Positions 43,410 to 52,629 of a DNA stretch of 64,000 bases are shown piece by piece. The stretch comes from Sphingomonas faeni (lineage in GTDB: Bacteria > Pseudomonadota > Alphaproteobacteria > Sphingomonadales > Sphingomonadaceae). Positions within the stretch are counted from its first letter, which is position 1; each line of letters begins with the position of its first letter. The position numbers and the translations under genes were made by a program. The notes below the pieces were generated by a model. That model saw only the letters and a list, made by a program, of their open reading frames with translations, had not been told where the DNA came from and did not search any database. The stretch lies in NCBI RefSeq assembly GCF_023195535.1, contig NZ_JALPNF010000002.1, positions 248,001 through 312,000 of the forward strand, written 5' to 3'.

Positions 43410-45998
43410 TCAGCCGACAGCCTTGCTGAGGATGCGGGAAAGCTGCTCGACCGAATACGGCTTGTGAAGCAGTTCGAACCCGTGCGTGCCGTCCTGCGCC
43501 AGCACGTTGCTGTAGCCGGACGTCAGGACTACGGGCAGCGTCGGGTAGCAGTCACGGATCGCTTTTCCCAGTTCGATGCCATTCATCCCGGGCATGACCA
43601 CATCGGAAAAGACGATGTCGAACCGGGTCGCGTTCGCGGCGAGTTCGGCCAATGCCTCCTGTGCGTTGCCCGCCCACACCGTCACGTACCCGAGTTCGGC
43701 GAGCGACTGGGTGGTGAAGGTGCCGACCTCCTTATTGTCCTCGACCACCAGGACACAGGTGCCGTGGCCATCCGCAAGCCCCTCGCCCACCTCATCGAGT
43801 TCGGCCAGCGCGCCTTGGTCGACCTGCGGGAGATACAGCGTGAACACCGTGCCTCGCCCGACCTCGCTCTCGACGGTGATGTCGCCACCGGATTGCTTGG
43901 CGAACCCGAACACCTGACTGAGGCCGAGACCGGTGCCCTGCCCAACGCCTTTGGTCGTGAAGAACGGCTCGAAGATGCGCTCCAGTTTGTCGGGCTCGAT
44001 CCCCGATCCGCTGTCGGCCATCGCGATCGCGACATACCGCCCCTCGACCGCCGGGTGCGAGCGAACGGCGGGAATGCGCGTCGCCGACCGCACCGTGATG
44101 TCGATCCGCCCCGCCCCCTCCATCGCATCGCGCGCGTTGACCGCCATGTTGACCAGCGCGGTATCCAGCTGGCTCGGGTCGACGCTGGTAAAACAGGGCG
44201 TCTCGGGAATATCGATGGCGATGACGATTCGCGATCCGGTCAGCGTGCCGAGCATGTCGGAAATAACCCGCAGGCTTTGTCCGACATCGATCACCTCGGG
44301 CTGCAGCGCCTGACGGCGCGCGAAGGCGAGCAACTGACCCGTCAGCTTCGCGGCGCGATCGGCGGTATCGGAGATCGCATCGATATACCGCTCCCGCCGT
44401 TCGGGGCTGAGATCGGGACGCTTGAGTAGATCGGTAGCCGAACGGATCACGGTCAGCAGGTTGTTGAAGTCGTGCGCGACCCCGCCGGTCAACTGGCCGA
44501 CCGCCTCCATCTTCTGCGACTGACGCAGGGCGTCCTCGGCGGTCTGCAGCTCGCTCGTCCGCGCTGCGACCTGCTGTTCGAGCGACGCCGCGAGCGTGCT
44601 CAACGCATGTTCCGAGCGGCGGCGTTCGGTGGCGATCCGCGTCCGCTCGGCAACTTCGCGAATGAATACGACCTCGTCCGGTCGCCAGCGTCGCGACGCC
44701 GCCGACCCGACGTACAGCATCGCCACGAGGCGGCTATTCTCCATGACCGGCATGTTGATGATCGCCCGCGCGTCGAGCGCTTCGAGCGCGATTGTCGTCG
44801 TGACGGTCCGCGGATCGGTCCGCGCGTCCTCGATGCAAACCTCGTCACCACGCTTCAGGTCGTCGATGTACGAGCCATAGCCGCGCAGCGCGAAAACGCC
44901 CTTGAGCGGCTTCACGGTGGGGGCGCTCCAGTCGCGGACGATCGTCACCGTCTCAGCCGAGAGGTCGATTTCGCCAAAGCCGGCGCGACTGGCCTCGAGC
45001 GTGCTGCCGATGATCCGTGCCGCAGCAAACGCAATGTCGTCCGGCTGATCGATATCGCGGAAGACGTCACCGAGTTCGACGAGGCCCGCGCGCATGATCT
45101 CGTTGCGTTGATGCTCGGTGATATCGGTCGACACGCCGGCGATCCGCAACGCCTCGCCCTTGGCATCATAGAAAGGCTGGCCGCGCGATGCGATCCAGCG
45201 CACCTCGCCGTCCGGCCGGAGGATACGATAGATGACGTCGTAGTCATTGCCCTCGGCGATGCACCGACGGACTTCGGCCGCGCTTTTTTCGCGGTCGTTC
45301 GGATGGATGACCTGCAACCGCTCGTCATAGGTGAAGGGTTGATCGAGCGGACGCCCGAAAATCTCCTTGCAGGTTTCCGACGCGATCAGTTGGCGACTGA
45401 CCACATCGAGCGTCCAGGTGCCGAACCGTGCTGCCTTGAGCGTGAACGCCAGTTCGCGCTCATGCTCCTTTTGGAGCCGCAGGCGATCGGTCAGTTCCGC
45501 CATCAGCGACGCATTGCTGACTTCCAGGCCATGCAACTTCTCGCGCTCGATCGTCACGTCGACCTGGCTGGCGAAGAAATACGCCAGTACGCCCTCGGTA
45601 TCGTACACCGGCGCCATCAACAGCCGGTTCCAGAACAGCTCGCCATTGCTGCGATGATTGCGGATATCGATCTCGATCGATTCGGCGCGGCGCACCGCAT
45701 CGCGGATCTTCGCGACCGCATCCGGATCGGTTTCAGGCCCCTGCAGGAACCGACAGTTACGCCCGAGAATTTCCTCCCGCAGATAGCCGCTGAGCCGGCA
45801 GAACGCATCGTTGGCGAACACCACGGGATTATCCGGAAGGCGCGGATTGGTGATGATCATCGGCATCCGGGTCGCCCGCACCGCCGCGACGAACGGATCG
45901 GTCCCGACATCCTGCCCCAGCACCTGGGCCGCGATGCGCTCGGCGTCCGCCGTCATTTTCGGCACGCCCTGGACGGTGCTGTCGGTCGTATCGGTCAA
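43410..45998 (-). CDS. LOV-PAS-GAF hybrid histidine kinase
   Basis: Probable blue-light sensor kinase of 862 residues. Order: LOV domain (about 35-150) with the flavin-adduct motif NCRFLQG, cysteine at 82; a second PAS with PAC (about 180-298); a GAF domain (about 302-460); a coiled coil (460-500); HisKA with phospho-acceptor H509 in GGVAHDFNN; HATPase with N622 (NMAVNARDAM), DSGSGI and GTGLGL; and a C-terminal receiver with phospho-acceptor D799 (VFSDVVMPGMNG) and K847 in LLHKPYS. The start at 45998 is TTG; ATG 45956 is an alternative. No partner regulator gene adjoins, and the attached receiver suggests a phosphorelay. Confidence 0.9.
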   Translation of the reverse strand: MTDTTDSTVQGVPKMTADAERIAAQVLGQDVGTDPFVAAVRATRMPMIITNPRLPDNPVVFANDAFCRLSGYLREEILGRNCRFLQGPETDPDAVAKIRDAVRRAESIEIDIRNHRSNGELFWNRLLMAPVYDTEGVLAYFFASQVDVTIEREKLHGLEVSNASLMAELTDRLRLQKEHERELAFTLKAARFGTWTLDVVSRQLIASETCKEIFGRPLDQPFTYDERLQVIHPNDREKSAAEVRRCIAEGNDYDVIYRILRPDGEVRWIASRGQPFYDAKGEALRIAGVSTDITEHQRNEIMRAGLVELGDVFRDIDQPDDIAFAAARIIGSTLEASRAGFGEIDLSAETVTIVRDWSAPTVKPLKGVFALRGYGSYIDDLKRGDEVCIEDARTDPRTVTTTIALEALDARAIINMPVMENSRLVAMLYVGSAASRRWRPDEVVFIREVAERTRIATERRRSEHALSTLAASLEQQVAARTSELQTAEDALRQSQKMEAVGQLTGGVAHDFNNLLTVIRSATDLLKRPDLSPERRERYIDAISDTADRAAKLTGQLLAFARRQALQPEVIDVGQSLRVISDMLGTLTGSRIVIAIDIPETPCFTSVDPSQLDTALVNMAVNARDAMEGAGRIDITVRSATRIPAVRSHPAVEGRYVAIAMADSGSGIEPDKLERIFEPFFTTKGVGQGTGLGLSQVFGFAKQSGGDITVESEVGRGTVFTLYLPQVDQGALAELDEVGEGLADGHGTCVLVVEDNKEVGTFTTQSLAELGYVTVWAGNAQEALAELAANATRFDIVFSDVVMPGMNGIELGKAIRDCYPTLPVVLTSGYSNVLAQDGTHGFELLHKPYSVEQLSRILSKAVG

Positions 45999-46153
45999 AG
46001 CCCGCCTCGATTGTCGCTAAGTCCCTGACATCTAGGCGACGCCCCGGATGGCTGCAATGGAGCCTTGCTCGCCGAGATTTATCCGACCGCTGCCGTCGAA
46101 CCGCGACGCGGCGCGTTGAGCACCCCGAGGACGTTTTTCATAGAGGATGGTCG

Positions 46154-46990
46154 TTGCCGAATTTTCTGGTGGCCGAAAGCGAGACGGCAGACGAGCGCGA
46201 GGCGCGGCGCCGACATGCGGGGAAGAGTTCGGGCGAGACCTATGCCGCGACGCTGCGGCAGCTCCGACCCGATGCCGCGATTACCATCGTTGCCCCTGCC
46301 GATGAGGGCGCACACGTGTTCGACGCCGCCGCGCTGCATGCCTTCGATGCGGTGTTCGTCACCGGATCGCCAATGCATGTCTATGACGACACGCCGGAAG
46401 TTCGCCGCCAGATCGCTTTCATGCGCATGGTCTTTGCATCGCGCACGCCATCGTTCGGATCCTGTGCCGGGTTGCAGATCGCGGTTGCCGCGGCCGGCGG
46501 CACCGTCCGTAGAATGCCCGAACGGCTCGAGGCCGGTATCGCGCGCCGCATCACGCCGACCGAGGCAGGCCGCGATCACCCCTTACTCGCAGGCCGGGCC
46601 GCGAGTTGGGACGCGCCGGCGATCCACGGCGACGAGGTCGAGACGCTTCCCGCGGATGCGACCCTGCTGGCCAGCAACGCGGTCACTGCCGTCCAGGCCG
46701 CGGAAATCCGCCATGACGGCGGGGTTTTCTGGGGCGTACAATATCACCCCGAACTGGCGCCGGGCGAGATCGCCATCGCGTTGCGTCGCCAGTCGTCCGA
46801 CATCGTCGACGCGGGACTTGCCGAGAGCGATGCCGATGTCGAACGGCAGGCGGCGTTGCTCGACGCGCTTCACGACGCACCCGATCGCCGCTCGCTATTA
46901 TGGGCCTTGGGCGTCGACCATGCCTTCGCCGAAGAGACGCTGCGCCGAACCGAGCTTATCAATTTCCTCGATCATCTCGCCGGGCGCTGA
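46154..46990 (+). CDS. class I glutamine amidotransferase, GuaA-like
   Basis: Hydrolyses glutamine-type amides; 278 residues with one GATase fold and no attached synthetase. The nucleophile elbow is FGSCAGLQIA (Cys at about 104), and the H/E pair is in QYHPELAP. The TTG start at 46154 has AGAGGA seven bases upstream; no ATG in frame precedes it. A C-terminal about 80-residue helical extension follows the fold. Stand-alone members of this kind process small amide compounds, and the actual substrate is unknown. It lies between a sensor kinase and the alpha-glucan locus, 95 bases before the DUF6445-like gene. Confidence 0.85.
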   Translation: MPNFLVAESETADEREARRRHAGKSSGETYAATLRQLRPDAAITIVAPADEGAHVFDAAALHAFDAVFVTGSPMHVYDDTPEVRRQIAFMRMVFASRTPSFGSCAGLQIAVAAAGGTVRRMPERLEAGIARRITPTEAGRDHPLLAGRAASWDAPAIHGDEVETLPADATLLASNAVTAVQAAEIRHDGGVFWGVQYHPELAPGEIAIALRRQSSDIVDAGLAESDADVERQAALLDALHDAPDRRSLLWALGVDHAFAEETLRRTELINFLDHLAGR

Positions 46991-47085
46991 CCGCGACCGC
47001 ATGCAATCCCGACGAACGCGATGCCCCCCGGGGCGAATCGTATCGGGAACTTGCCTCTGGTCCTGACAACGGCATGGATAGGAAA

Positions 47086-47766
47086 ATGACCGACGCATCC
47101 ACCATCACGCTCCATCGCCAAGGCTTCGAACAGCGGCCGGTGATCGTTATCGACGATTTCTGGTCGGATCCCGACGCGTTGCGCGACGATGCCGCGAGCC
47201 TTCGCATGGGTGTGATCGGACCGCATTATCCCGGCGTTCGCGCGGCAGTACCCCCTCGACTGGCGGAAACGATGCGACGGAAGATCGCACCGTTGCTGGC
47301 CGAACATTTCGGGCTCGATTCCGCCCCGGCGATTTCCGAAGCCTATTATTCTCTCGTCACCACCGCGCCCGCCGACCTCGCCCCGATCCAGCGCCTGCCG
47401 CATTTCGATGGCGTCGAGCCGCGGCGCATCGCCGTGCTGTTGTTCCTTGGCCACGGCGAACAGGGTGGCACCGCTTTCTATCGGCAGCGCGCGACGGGCT
47501 ATGAAAGCGTCGATGCGACGAGGTTCGACCGATTTACGGAAGCGCTGGATACCGCAGTCCAGGCGCACGGCCTGCCCGACGCGGCCTATATTACCGACGA
47601 TACGCCGCTCTTCGAACGGATCGCGGTACAGCCCGCCGTTTTCAACCGGGCACTCGTCTATGCGGGCAATACGCTGCACTGTGCCTATCTGCCGCCCGAA
47701 ACGGTCCTTACCGCCGATCCGTTGGCGGGACGGCTGACGCTCAACCTGTTCCTGTTCGACGACTGA
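47086..47766 (+). CDS. DUF6445-like protein
   Basis: A 226-residue soluble protein. It opens with VIVIDDFWSDPDALRDDAASL, a segment shared by DUF6445 proteins and by 2-oxoglutarate/Fe(II) hydroxylase-like folds. It has HFDG (LPHFDGVEPRR), LFLGHGEQGGTAFYR and a late NRALVYAGNTLHCAYLP, which together look like the H-x-D and distal H of a jelly roll. Whether iron is bound is uncertain. Genes of this type often lie beside flavin-dependent halogenases and TonB receptors, as here. ATG 47086 is preferred, although AGGA is close; ATG 47074 is an alternative. Confidence 0.7.
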   Translation: MTDASTITLHRQGFEQRPVIVIDDFWSDPDALRDDAASLRMGVIGPHYPGVRAAVPPRLAETMRRKIAPLLAEHFGLDSAPAISEAYYSLVTTAPADLAPIQRLPHFDGVEPRRIAVLLFLGHGEQGGTAFYRQRATGYESVDATRFDRFTEALDTAVQAHGLPDAAYITDDTPLFERIAVQPAVFNRALVYAGNTLHCAYLPPETVLTADPLAGRLTLNLFLFDD

Positions 47767-47848
47767 TCGCGCCGACGCGCGGCTTAGGGCAATGGTCGCG
47801 CCGACACGCGGCTAGGGCAGTGATCGCGCCGACGCGCGGCTAGGGCAT
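47764..47848 (+). repeat. three tandem 28-29 bp repeats after the DUF6445-like gene
   Basis: Units at 47764-47792, 47793-47820 and 47821-47848 each read TG(A/G)TCGCGCCGAC(G/A)CGCGGC(T)TAGGGCA with one to three differences. The first begins at the TGA stop itself. A palindrome CTAGGG-CAT-CCCTAG (47840-47854) closes the array. The rest of the gap up to 48038 holds no gene. Confidence 0.8.
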
Positions 47849-48038
47849 CCCTAGATCTGTGTTCGTGCAGCGCGGCATGAGCTGCTGACACGGCTGTGAA
47901 TACGTATGCTGATTCCTTTTGCCGGGCCCCTCTCGGGGATACAGCGGCTTCAGGACAATCGACGCGCATGCACGACGTCGAGGACACTGAAAAACACAGC
48001 CGAGGATGCGCGGGATCCGTCTCGCCGAAGGGGATTTC

Positions 48039-51035
48039 ATGAGCAATTTCAAACCGTATCGCGGCCACGCGACGTTCGGACTGACGACGCACACGCGCCT
48101 CGCGCTCCGGGTCAGCGCGGCCGCGCTCGCCGCAGCGCTGATCCTGCCGGGACAGGCTGCATTCGCGCAGGTCGCACCCTCGACCGCGACACCCGGTACG
48201 CCGAACGCCAACCCGACCGCGGCTGCGCAGGTCGATGCCGTCACCACCGCTGCCGAGCCGACGCCGCAGCCGGCGGACGCGGTTCCCACCGCACCACAAG
48301 ATGCTGCTGCACAGGCCGTTGCATCGCCGGACGACGCGTCCGACGGCGGTGACATCGTCGTGACCGGCATCCGCGCCGGCCTCGAATCCTCCGCCAAGAT
48401 CAAGCGCCAGTCGGTGCTGATCGTCGACTCGATCTCGGCCGAAGACGTCGGCAAGCTACCCGACGTGTCGATCGCGGACTCGCTCGCGCGCCTGCCGGGC
48501 GTGACCGCACAGCGTCTCGAAGGCCGCGACCAGCGCCTGTCGATCCGCGGCCTCGGCCCCGATTTCTCGACCACGCTGCTCAACGGCCGCGAACAGGTGA
48601 CGACCGGCGACAACCGCGGCGTCGAGTTCGACCAATATCCGTCGGAATTCTTCAAGAACGTCAACGTCTACAAGTCGGCCGACGCGTCGCTGATCGCCGC
48701 CGGGATCGCCGGCACAGTCGACCTGCGGATGCTGCGTCCGCTCGACCAGCCCAACCGGATCGTCGCGATCAGCGCGCGTGGCCAGATGAACGGCATCGAC
48801 AAGCTCAACCCGGACGGCACGCGCTACGGCTATCGCGCCTCTGCGACCTATGTCGACAAGTTCGCCGACGACACGCTCGGCATCGCGATCGGCGTATCCG
48901 CGACGCAGACGCCGTCGCAGAACGAGCGCTACAATGCGTGGGGCTATAGCGGCACCGGCACCGCAGCCGACCCGTTCCTGGTCAACGGCGCCAAGCCCTA
49001 TGTCCAGTCGAACGAGCTGAAGCGCTACGGCGGCGTCGCGACGATCGAGTGGCAGCCGTCCGACAGCTTCCATTCGACCTTCGACGCGCTGTATTCGCAT
49101 TTCCAGGAAACGCAGATCCTGCGCGGTATCGAATTCCCGCTTGCCGGCCAGCTGGCCAGCGCCGGTACGGTCGGCGGCACGACGGTTTCGGGCGTGACGA
49201 GCAGCGATGGTTTCGTCACCGACGCGACGTTCGGCAACGTCTTCGGCGTGCAGCGCAACGATTATAACCAGCGCAAGGCGGACAATTACTCGTTCGGCTG
49301 GAACAACGATCTCAAGCTGACCGACACGATCCACCTGAACGTCGACGCGAGCTGGAGCCATGCGGACCGCACCGACTTCCTGCTCGAAACCAACACCGGC
49401 ACCGGTTTCGCGAAGAGCGGCGCGGCCGACACCGTCACGGTCAAGCAGAACGGCAACGGCACCTACACCTTCTCGCCGATGCTGGATTACACCGATACCA
49501 ACGTCTTCAAGCTGACCGATCCGCAAGGGTGGGGCAACAACGGCACGCAGCAGGTCGTCCAGACCGGCTTCCTCAACCGGCCGAGCTTCAAGGACGATCT
49601 GAAGTCGCTCCGCGCAAGCCTCAACGGCGAGTTCTCGAACAGTGTCGTCAAGGGCTGGGAAGCCGGCGGCAACTATAGCCAGCGCAAGAAGACCAGCGCC
49701 TACACGTCCTACTTCCTGTGCCCGCCGGGCGGCGGCGTGGGCTGCACCGTGGCGAGCGGCTCGCCGCTCAGCAGCGACGTTCCCAGCGAGGCGCAGCTCG
49801 GGACCAATGTCGCGCTCGATTATCTCGGCATCCCGCAGATGCTGACGCTCGACCCGCTCTATCTCTATAACAACACGCTGCAGTCGGCGTTCGATGGCCG
49901 GCCGTCTGCGCTGGTGCGCGACAATGTCGTGCTCGAAAAGGTTTGGACCGGCTACGCGAAGGTCACGATCGACGGCCTGGTCGGCGACAAGCCGCTCAAG
50001 GGCTCGATCGGCGCGCAGGTCGTGCATTCGGACCAGAGCTCGACCGGGCAGATCGCCAGCGTCGTCGGTGGCGCGGTGACGATCGCACCGGTGAAGGAGT
50101 CGGTGAAATACACCAATTTCCTGCCGTCGGCGACGATGTCGGTCGAACTGATCCCGCTGGGCTTCGTCAAGGTCGGCGCATCGCAGACGATGATCCGTCC
50201 GCGCCTCGACCAGGAGCGCGTGACGCAGGACGTCGCGATCAACCTGACCAACATCGGCCAGACGCCTGCCGGCCTGTTCCCGGTGTTCACCTCGACCGGC
50301 GGCAACGTCAATCTGAAGCCGTATCAGTCGACCAACATCGATCTGTCGTTCGAGAAGTATTTCGAAGGCGGCGGCTATGTCGCGCTGTCGAGCTACTTCA
50401 AGCACCTGACCGACTTCGTCGATCCGAACAATTCGCTGCCCTACGACTTCTCGGCGCTGCTCCCCTCCCTCACCGCGGCGCAGCAGGCGCAGGTGATCGC
50501 GGCGGGTCAGACGATCGGCAACGTCTCCTTGCCCGACAACACCGGTCGCGGCGAAGTGCTCGGCGTCGAGGCGACTCTGTCGCTGCCGTTCAAGGCGATC
50601 ACGTCCGCGCTCGACGGCTTCGGCATGTTCGCCAGCGGCAACTACACGCAGTCGACGATCAAGTATGGCAGCAACCCGACCGAGGCGATCACCCTGCCCG
50701 GCCTGTCCAAATGGACCGGCAGCGGCACGATCTACTTCGAGAAATGGGGCTTCCAGGCGCGCGCGAACTACCGCTACCGGTCGAGCTTCCTCGCCGAGGT
50801 CGCAGGTCTGTCGGCCAACCCAACCTATCGCACCGCCCGAGCGGAAGCGATCCTGGATGCGCAGATCGGCTATGAGTTCCAGTCGGGGCCGCTGCGCAAC
50901 TTCGCGATTTTGGCGCAGGCGAAGAACCTGACCGACCGGCCGTTCGTGACGTACCAGAACGACGATCCGCGCCAGGTGATCGACTACCAGCGCTATGGTC
51001 GTGATTACTATGTGGGCATCACCTACAAGTTCTGA
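48039..51035 (+). CDS. TonB-dependent outer-membrane receptor (Xanthomonas/Caulobacter type)
   Basis: Outer-membrane importer of 998 residues, heading the alpha-glucan operon, so maltodextrin-like ligands are likely. ATG 48039 with AAGGGGA upstream starts a signal peptide (cleavage near AFAQ at 44), then an Ala/Pro-rich linker and DIVVTG at 105-110. The plug has the GKLPDVSIADSLARLPGV and RGLGPDFSTTLLNGREQ motifs of the family found beside sugar-use genes in Caulobacter and Xanthomonas. The barrel ends with YYVGITYKF. A hairpin follows the stop and may stabilise this message relative to the downstream genes. Confidence 0.93.
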   Translation: MSNFKPYRGHATFGLTTHTRLALRVSAAALAAALILPGQAAFAQVAPSTATPGTPNANPTAAAQVDAVTTAAEPTPQPADAVPTAPQDAAAQAVASPDDASDGGDIVVTGIRAGLESSAKIKRQSVLIVDSISAEDVGKLPDVSIADSLARLPGVTAQRLEGRDQRLSIRGLGPDFSTTLLNGREQVTTGDNRGVEFDQYPSEFFKNVNVYKSADASLIAAGIAGTVDLRMLRPLDQPNRIVAISARGQMNGIDKLNPDGTRYGYRASATYVDKFADDTLGIAIGVSATQTPSQNERYNAWGYSGTGTAADPFLVNGAKPYVQSNELKRYGGVATIEWQPSDSFHSTFDALYSHFQETQILRGIEFPLAGQLASAGTVGGTTVSGVTSSDGFVTDATFGNVFGVQRNDYNQRKADNYSFGWNNDLKLTDTIHLNVDASWSHADRTDFLLETNTGTGFAKSGAADTVTVKQNGNGTYTFSPMLDYTDTNVFKLTDPQGWGNNGTQQVVQTGFLNRPSFKDDLKSLRASLNGEFSNSVVKGWEAGGNYSQRKKTSAYTSYFLCPPGGGVGCTVASGSPLSSDVPSEAQLGTNVALDYLGIPQMLTLDPLYLYNNTLQSAFDGRPSALVRDNVVLEKVWTGYAKVTIDGLVGDKPLKGSIGAQVVHSDQSSTGQIASVVGGAVTIAPVKESVKYTNFLPSATMSVELIPLGFVKVGASQTMIRPRLDQERVTQDVAINLTNIGQTPAGLFPVFTSTGGNVNLKPYQSTNIDLSFEKYFEGGGYVALSSYFKHLTDFVDPNNSLPYDFSALLPSLTAAQQAQVIAAGQTIGNVSLPDNTGRGEVLGVEATLSLPFKAITSALDGFGMFASGNYTQSTIKYGSNPTEAITLPGLSKWTGSGTIYFEKWGFQARANYRYRSSFLAEVAGLSANPTYRTARAEAILDAQIGYEFQSGPLRNFAILAQAKNLTDRPFVTYQNDDPRQVIDYQRYGRDYYVGITYKF

Positions 51036-51043
51036 CCGGGGGG

Positions 51044-51065
51044 CGGGGCGGTGGATGCCGCCCCG
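51044..51065 (+). repeat. intercistronic hairpin after the receptor gene
   Basis: A perfect 8-bp stem (CGGGGCGG / CCGCCCCG) with a TGGATG loop and no T run lies nine bases after the stop. It could slow 3' decay of the receptor message, giving more receptor than enzymes. Confidence 0.55.
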
Positions 51066-51114
51066 CGAGGCCCTGCTGACGGGCACCTGACGGTTTGAAA
51101 ACGGGACGCAGACT

Positions 51115-52629
51115 ATGGCCGACCACCCCTTGCGCATAGTCATTGCCGGTGGCGGTACCGCCGGCTGGATGGCCGCCGCCACCTTCGCGCGGTTCCTGGA
51201 GACGGGATACGAGATCGACCTGATCGAGTCCGACGCGATCGGCACGGTCGGGGTCGGCGAGGCGACGATCCCGCAGATCCATCTGTTCAACGATGCGCTC
51301 GGGCTCGACGAGGATGCGTTCCTCCGCGCGACCGGCGGCACGTTCAAGCTCGGCATCGAGTTCGTCGACTGGTTCAAGCCGGGCCACCGTTACATGCACG
51401 CGTTCGGCGATGTCGGTCGCGACGTCGGCCTGTTGCCGTTCCACCAATATTGGCTGCGCGCGCGGTCGCTGGGGCTCGCCGGCGATCTCGGCGCCTATTC
51501 GCTGAACACGCACGCCGCGCTTGCCGAGCGGATGCAGCGGGGGCCTGCCCGTACCGCGCGGACGCTGCCGTCGATGCCGTACGCGTATCATTTCGATGCC
51601 GGCCTCTATGCACGCTACCTGCGACGCTATTCCGAGACCCGCGGCGCCAACCGGATCGAGGGCAAGATCGTCCGTGTCACGCGCGACGGTGAGAGCGGGG
51701 ACGTCTCCGGCCTGGTTCTGGAGAGCGGCACGACCGTCGCCGCCGACCTGTATATCGACTGCACCGGCTTTCGCGGGCTGCTGATCGAGGAGGCGCTCGG
51801 CACGGGGTACGAGGACTGGACGCATTGGCTGCCGTGCGACCGCGCGATCGCGGTGCCATCGGCGCGCAGCGAAGCATTCACGCCGTACACACGCTCAACT
51901 GCCCATGCAGCGGGCTGGCAGTGGCGGATCCCGTTGCAGCATCGCACCGGCAACGGCGTGGTGTTCTCCAGCGCACACATGAGCGAGGACGAGGCGACCG
52001 CGACGCTGCTCAGCGGACTAGACACCCCGGCGATGGCCGATCCGCGGACGATCGCGTTCCGCACCGGCCGCCGCAAGCAGATGTGGAACCGCAACGTCGT
52101 CGCGCTCGGGCTAGCCGCCGGCTTCATGGAACCGCTCGAATCCACCAGCATCCACCTGATCCAGTCGGCAATCTCGCGGTTGCTGAAGCTCTTGCCGGGC
52201 CGGGTCATCGCCGACGCCGACCGCACCGAGTTCAACCGCCAGAGCGACTTCGAATACGAGCGCATCCGCGACTTCATCATCCTCCATTACAAAGCGACGG
52301 AACGCGACGACTCGCCGTTCTGGCGCCAGTGCCGCGACATGGTGGTGCCCGACACGCTCGCCGCGAAGATCGAATTGTGGCGCGGCAGCGGGCACATCGT
52401 CCGCGAGCATGAGGAGCTGTTCACCGAGGTCGGTTGGCTCCAGGTGCTCGCCGGGCAAGGCATCGTGCCGCGCGGCCATCATCCCTTGGCGGATGCGATA
52501 TCGACCGCCGATCTGGCCGAGTTCATGGACACGATCGACAAGCTGAACGCGCGCGAGGCAGGCCAGATGCAGGATCATGCCGCGTTCGTCGCCCAGCACT
52601 GCGCCGCCGCGGCGGGCCTGACCGCATGA
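51115..52629 (+). CDS. flavin-dependent tryptophan-halogenase-family protein (first)
   Basis: FADH2-dependent halogenase-type enzyme, 504 residues, cytoplasmic. The FAD motif GGGTAGWMAA is at 12-21, the WxWxIP halogenase motif is W268-Q-W270-R-I-P, the catalytic lysine equivalent is K78 (GGTFKLGIEF) and the glutamate equivalent is E342 (EPLESTSIH). All residues needed for hypohalous-acid chemistry are therefore kept. The protein lies between a TonB receptor and a GH13 gene with a four-base overlap to the latter. Natural substrates of such halogenases in sugar-use loci are not established. A different FAD-dependent reaction is possible. Confidence 0.88.
   Translation: MADHPLRIVIAGGGTAGWMAAATFARFLETGYEIDLIESDAIGTVGVGEATIPQIHLFNDALGLDEDAFLRATGGTFKLGIEFVDWFKPGHRYMHAFGDVGRDVGLLPFHQYWLRARSLGLAGDLGAYSLNTHAALAERMQRGPARTARTLPSMPYAYHFDAGLYARYLRRYSETRGANRIEGKIVRVTRDGESGDVSGLVLESGTTVAADLYIDCTGFRGLLIEEALGTGYEDWTHWLPCDRAIAVPSARSEAFTPYTRSTAHAAGWQWRIPLQHRTGNGVVFSSAHMSEDEATATLLSGLDTPAMADPRTIAFRTGRRKQMWNRNVVALGLAAGFMEPLESTSIHLIQSAISRLLKLLPGRVIADADRTEFNRQSDFEYERIRDFIILHYKATERDDSPFWRQCRDMVVPDTLAAKIELWRGSGHIVREHEELFTEVGWLQVLAGQGIVPRGHHPLADAISTADLAEFMDTIDKLNAREAGQMQDHAAFVAQHCAAAAGLTA

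Noticed and set aside
47764..47848. CRISPR array
   Set aside because: The three repeats are directly adjacent, with no spacers and no cas genes nearby.
48456..51377. 973-codon open frame antisense to the receptor gene
   Set aside because: High-GC codon use leaves long open frames on the opposite strand; the product is Arg/Ala-rich with no domain, while the sense strand encodes a clear TonB receptor.
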